64,000 bases of DNA from Ruminiclostridium sp. Its GTDB lineage: Bacteria; Bacillota; Clostridia; Oscillospirales; Ruminococcaceae. Shown here piece after piece: positions 61,170-64,000 of the stretch. Location of the stretch: positions 18,813 through 82,812 of the forward strand of contig JAFUNV010000050.1 of NCBI GenBank assembly GCA_017472865.1. The letters are read 5' to 3'. Under the pieces are notes generated by a model. It was not told the DNA's origin. It saw only the letters and a program-made list of their open reading frames with translations, and ran no database searches. Position 1 is the first letter of the stretch. Each line of letters starts with the position of its first letter. A program made the translations under genes and the position numbers.

Positions 61170-61646
61170 TCAGACCTCGCCGAAAAATCCGCCCGAGGTA
61201 TTATGTTTTCTTACCTTAGTGCCTTTACCTGTGTAGGTATCCATAGTTGAGGGTGAACGGTTTGCAATCTTTTCCTGAATGGAAAGCTTACGTTCGATTA
61301 TTTCAATAATATCTGCATTGGTGCGCTTTATAAAGTCAATATGCTTCTCCATGGAAACACATTCGAGGGTGAGCTTTGCTCTGAAATCCTCGGGACATTC
61401 GGCGATAAGCTCCTTGGCTTTCTTACCCGAAATGCCCAGCTCCTCAAAAAGCGCAAGCCTCTTTACTTCAAGGTTGTTCCCTTCCATTACAAGCTTCTGT
61501 TCTCTTACGAGAGAGTCCAGAAGCCACACGAGGTCATCGGCAATAACCTTAGCCTTCTTTTCGGAAACGAAGGTTTCCAGCTCTTCGAAGTGTCTGTTAT
61601 ATTTTTCCATGAATTTTATTACAGCCTTTACGGTTTCAACCGTCAT
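61170..61646 (-). CDS. flgN: FlgN-like flagellar chaperone
   Basis: Protein of 158 residues, helical. It has the FlgN pattern of an N-terminal helix around EKYNRHFEELETFVSEKK, then LVREQKLVMEGNNLEVKRLALFEELGISGKKAKEL, and is followed by flgK, as in most Firmicutes. FlgN protects FlgK and FlgL before export. Confident from family pattern plus position. Confidence 0.87.
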   Translation of the reverse strand: MTVETVKAVIKFMEKYNRHFEELETFVSEKKAKVIADDLVWLLDSLVREQKLVMEGNNLEVKRLALFEELGISGKKAKELIAECPEDFRAKLTLECVSMEKHIDFIKRTNADIIEIIERKLSIQEKIANRSPSTMDTYTGKGTKVRKHNTSGGFFGEV

Positions 61647-61677
61647 TTCCGTGACCTCCTTTAAGGATAAACTAAAA

Positions 61678-61956
61678 TTATGCTAAAATAGCTGCTGCTG
61701 TTTCCTCTGCGGATACGGGGCAGTTATCGCCCGAATACGCTTCTTTAAGTGCCGCTAAACGTTCTGCGCTTACTGCACTGTCAGCCTTTGCCGCTGCGTC
61801 AGCCTTTGCCATCTCAAGATATCTGCCGAAATCGAACTCAACGCGGTCGGTATTGACTGCGCTTTTCTGTGCAGAATCAGACTTCTTGGGTGCGCTGACT
61901 CTTGCGGTTTTCTTATACGCATTAATCATGCTGGTCTGCAAATTCTTTATTTCCAT
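61678..61956 (-). CDS. flgM: Anti-sigma-28 factor FlgM
   Basis: Protein of 92 residues, first gene of the operon. The middle shows VNTDRVEFDFGRYLEMAKAD, then AERLAALKEAYSGDNCPVSAEETAAAIL, the sigma-28-binding helices of FlgM with the typical I/L-x-x-G-x-Y/C-P/x-V pattern. FlgM holds FliA/SigD inactive until the hook is done. It has its own sigma-28 promoter. The fliA/sigD gene itself is not in this window. Confidence 0.9.
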   Translation of the reverse strand: MEIKNLQTSMINAYKKTARVSAPKKSDSAQKSAVNTDRVEFDFGRYLEMAKADAAAKADSAVSAERLAALKEAYSGDNCPVSAEETAAAILA

Positions 61957-62018
61957 ACTGTCAACTCCTTTTTAAGTAAATTACAGATATTATGCATAGA
62001 TACTATGATACATTTGTT

Positions 62019-62045
62019 ATATCGGCGGAGAATGTCAAAACTTTA
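62019..62045 (-). promoter_or_regulatory. Sigma-28 promoter of the flgM operon
   Basis: On the minus strand TAAAGTTT (62038-62045), 11 bases, GCCGATAT (62019-62026). Matches consensus at all but the last base and has the same architecture as the flagellin promoter. Confidence 0.92.
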
Positions 62046-62105
62046 GCATTTTGTGAGAATTTTTTTGAACTGGCTGTGCTTCTCTCCTATGACCGCGTAA
62101 AAACA

Positions 62106-62129
62106 AAAACGGGCTGAAATGCCCGTTTT
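62106..62129 (-). terminator. Terminator of the sigma/anti-sigma operon
   Basis: AAAACGGGC and GCCCGTTTT form a 9-bp stem around a 6-base loop, followed on the minus strand by TGTTTTT. Confidence 0.85.
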
Positions 62130-62134
62130 ATGTG

Positions 62135-63256
62135 TTATTCAGAAAGTTTGCCGTTCCACAGCATACGCAGATTCTCCGCAATCCCTTCTGTCTCATACAA
62201 GCCGTAATAAACAGCAGGATTATCGGGAGCTGTGGTTTCATACTTCACGATTTCTCCGCCGAAATAATCAGTAAGCCCTTCCTCTGCCTCGGCAACGCTC
62301 TGCTCTCTCACCGCCGCATAGGAAATGCCGTCAATTTCATATATATCATAGTGGAAAGCATAAGTGAAGCGGCGTCTGAAATCATCATTCTGTAAATTTT
62401 TCTGCAGAACAACGGCAATTACATCACCCTCCGAATAAGGCGGACAGCCGTCGTTCATTCCATACTCTCCGCCGGGGATTCTCAGAATGATTTCTTCCTT
62501 TTCTTCGCTCTGCGAAATATAATCATATTCGATAACTGCATTGTAGAAAGCAGCAAATTCATCTATATCAATATTGTAGCCCGTTAAAGCCGCTGCCTCG
62601 GAATTATCAATAATTCCCGTTATTCTTATGCGGTAAAAGGAATCTATTTCATCATACCGACCGTTTATAATCTCGTCATACACGGCAGGCGCCCCGAATG
62701 CTGCGGGATTTTCTGAATAGCTCTCGTAAATCCCCTTTTTATCAAACTCGGGCAGAGTAACAATCATAGCCTCTGTATCTTCGTAAGTATCAACTGCGGC
62801 GGCAGGACTTGTTGTAACCTCCGCTGTCTCTTCGGTTACTCCGACTGCGGCGTCGGCAGCACTTTCGCCGACTTCGTCAATCAAATCATACTCGTCTTCG
62901 GGTGCTCCAGACAGACTATCCTCTGCGATTTCTTCGCAAACATCCGCCTCTGCAAAATAATACTCTGCCGAATCTCCCTGTGCCGCCTTTGAGGCTTCGT
63001 TCATACGGAGCGGCTCAGCAGAATCCGCCGCCATGGTTTCATTCGCCATGCCTATTCCGCCCATGCTTCCCATAGCAATTCCGCCTACGGCTATCATACA
63101 TACTGCCGCCGCCATTCCGCCGAAATACATAGCTCTGCGGTAAATATTCGGACGGGGCTTCTGCGCCTCCTCCTGCATTGCCTTTGTAACCTTTATGAGA
63201 AGCTCCTCATCGGGAGATATTCCGCTGAGGTCATTTTTCAGTTTTTCACGGAACAT
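62135..63256 (-). CDS. Membrane protein, probable anti-sigma partner of the ECF sigma factor
   Basis: Start at the ATG at 63256 following GGAAGGGG; it overlaps the sigma gene by 11 bases. The product has 373 residues: an N-terminal cytoplasmic segment of about 40 residues, one transmembrane helix (about 44-70, Gly/Ala/Met-rich), an acidic Ala/Glu/Ser-rich linker and an outer domain (about 165-373) I do not recognise. No zinc HxxxCxxC motif is present, unlike classical ZAS anti-sigma factors. Role inferred from overlap with the sigma gene and topology. Confidence 0.65.
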   Translation of the reverse strand: MFREKLKNDLSGISPDEELLIKVTKAMQEEAQKPRPNIYRRAMYFGGMAAAVCMIAVGGIAMGSMGGIGMANETMAADSAEPLRMNEASKAAQGDSAEYYFAEADVCEEIAEDSLSGAPEDEYDLIDEVGESAADAAVGVTEETAEVTTSPAAAVDTYEDTEAMIVTLPEFDKKGIYESYSENPAAFGAPAVYDEIINGRYDEIDSFYRIRITGIIDNSEAAALTGYNIDIDEFAAFYNAVIEYDYISQSEEKEEIILRIPGGEYGMNDGCPPYSEGDVIAVVLQKNLQNDDFRRRFTYAFHYDIYEIDGISYAAVREQSVAEAEEGLTDYFGGEIVKYETTAPDNPAVYYGLYETEGIAENLRMLWNGKLSE

Positions 63257-63764
63257 CAAATTCAACCCCTTCCAGAAGTTCCTTCAGCATTGCCCGTGCC
63301 CTGGACAGCTGAGACTTAACGGCGGATTCTCCCGCCCCTGTCGCTTTTGCTATCTGTGCTACGGACATATCCTCGTAATAAAACAGGTGTATGACTGTCC
63401 TGTACTTTACAGGGAGCTTTAAAACTGCGCCGTAGACCTCGGATTTCGTTTCAATATCCGAAAGGCGCTTGTCGCATGCACCTGTATTTTCGTCTGCCTC
63501 TGCAAAGTCCCTGTGCCTGTTCCATGCAGAAGTCAGAAATGATTTTGTACAGTTTATTGTAATTTTTATCAGCCATGCTTTCCTGTGTTCTTCGTCATTG
63601 TAAGTCTTATCCGCCTTTATGTAGCGCAGAAAAACCTCCTGAAAAATATCATCCGCGTCGGCGGGATTACCCGTCCGTGACAGCGCAAGACGATAGACCA
63701 TATCAGAATATTTCTGCATTACGGCTTCAAAGCTTTCCCTTGTGCATAAGGAAAGTTCCGTCAT
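63246..63764 (-). CDS. ECF-type RNA polymerase sigma factor
   Basis: Start at 63764 because AAGGAAAATAA precedes it, giving 172 residues. Region 2 (about 15-80) includes YSDMVYRLALSRTGNPADADDIFQEVFLRYI with the typical -10-binding helix. Region 4 (about 105-165) includes LPVKYRTVIHLFYYEDMSVAQIAKATGAGESAVKSQLSRARAML. It belongs to the SigV/SigW-like class by length and motifs. Downstream gene overlaps and probably codes its membrane-bound controller. Confidence 0.93.
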   Translation of the reverse strand: MTELSLCTRESFEAVMQKYSDMVYRLALSRTGNPADADDIFQEVFLRYIKADKTYNDEEHRKAWLIKITINCTKSFLTSAWNRHRDFAEADENTGACDKRLSDIETKSEVYGAVLKLPVKYRTVIHLFYYEDMSVAQIAKATGAGESAVKSQLSRARAMLKELLEGVEFDVP

Positions 63765-63884
63765 TTTATTTTCCTTGCCTTTCTGCGGCACCACTGCAAG
63801 GTAACGGTGCCGCCCGATAATAACACCCTGCTGTTTTCCAAAAGGTTGCATTGATTTTAAGAAAATTTTTTATACAGTATTATT

Positions 63885-63913
63885 ATATTAACATGCTGAA
63901 AGGAGTTTGTAAA
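63885..63913 (-). promoter_or_regulatory. Sigma-A promoter of the ECF sigma operon
   Basis: On the minus strand TTTACA (63908-63913) and TAATAT (63885-63890), 17 bases apart, about 120 bases before the start. The rest of the end region to 64000 shows nothing further. Confidence 0.6.
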
Positions 63914-64000
63914 TAGGTTAAGGGGTTTTGTAATAAATTTGTAACTTTTGGAAAATAAATTTAATATTATTTATCTCACAAGGTTGTTCCGCGCCAAAGG

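Overview
The window reads as a chromosomal segment of a flagellated, low-to-moderate GC, Gram-positive member of the Clostridia, most like Oscillospiraceae/Ruminococcus relatives. Supporting points are strong AAGGAGG-type ribosome binding sites, sigma-A promoters of the TTGACA-N17-TATAAT kind, a Bacillus/Clostridium-type late flagellar cluster with FliW/CsrA control, a ClpC-type chaperone with a UVR linker, NrdR, an FtsEX-peptidase operon and a small Cys/Gly-rich peptide of a kind common in gut Firmicutes. The species assignment is inference. No ribosomal RNA operon, CRISPR array, transposase or integrase is visible.

Layout. 1-3 kb: a membrane PAS sensor cut by the window edge and metG, whose leader carries a palindromic repeat element. 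3.2-11.3 kb (+ strand): a CdaR/PucR-like regulator, then ftsE-ftsX, a four-helix-bundle gene flanked by inverted repeats, an EnvC-like M23 peptidase, a degenerate S41 peptidase, greA and lysS. 11.4-13.9 kb: a secreted FN3 protein and a miniature CI-like switch (LexA/CI-type repressor facing a zinc-ribbon protein and a sigma-region-4-like regulator). 13.9-20.1 kb: sialate O-acetylesterase, malQ, a DUF1624 membrane acyltransferase and clpC. 20.2-33.6 kb: a Cys-rich small protein, MscS channel, gdhA, FAD oxidoreductase, RpiR regulator, several small or hypothetical genes, nrdR, a TIM-barrel isomerase, secDF, purB and tRNA-Gln. 33.7-39.8 kb: three tandem secreted paralogues with Ig-like modules, one ending in Cys/His repeats. 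39.9-44.6 kb: flagellin, a family 2 glycosyltransferase and a membrane-anchored Mrr-like nuclease. 44.6-51.6 kb: thrS, trmO and a 1406-residue zinc-ribbon membrane protein. 51.6-62.0 kb (- strand): the flagellar operon flgM-flgN-flgK-flgL-DUF6470-fliW-csrA-fliD-fliS-fliT-like, running on into an amidohydrolase and the large membrane protein. 62.1-63.8 kb: an ECF sigma factor with a membrane partner.

How the genes work together. Two near-identical sigma-28 promoters mark flgM and flagellin. The flagellin leader has a hairpin presenting GGA in its loop next to the ribosome binding site, and CsrA and its antagonist FliW are encoded in the flagellar operon, so homeostatic control of flagellin translation as in Bacillus subtilis is likely. 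FtsEX probably drives the EnvC-like peptidase in septal wall cleavage; the adjacent S41 protein has lost its catalytic Ser and Lys and may only be a scaffold. SecDF, ClpC, NrdR, GreA and the aminoacyl-tRNA synthetases are housekeeping.

Most unusual items: the inverted-repeat element carrying a four-helix-bundle gene with a gene-less relative in the metG leader; the CI-like switch with four 14-bp operator-like sites and no phage genes; the S41 pseudo-peptidase; the enlarged FliD and FlgL; and the secreted paralogue triad.
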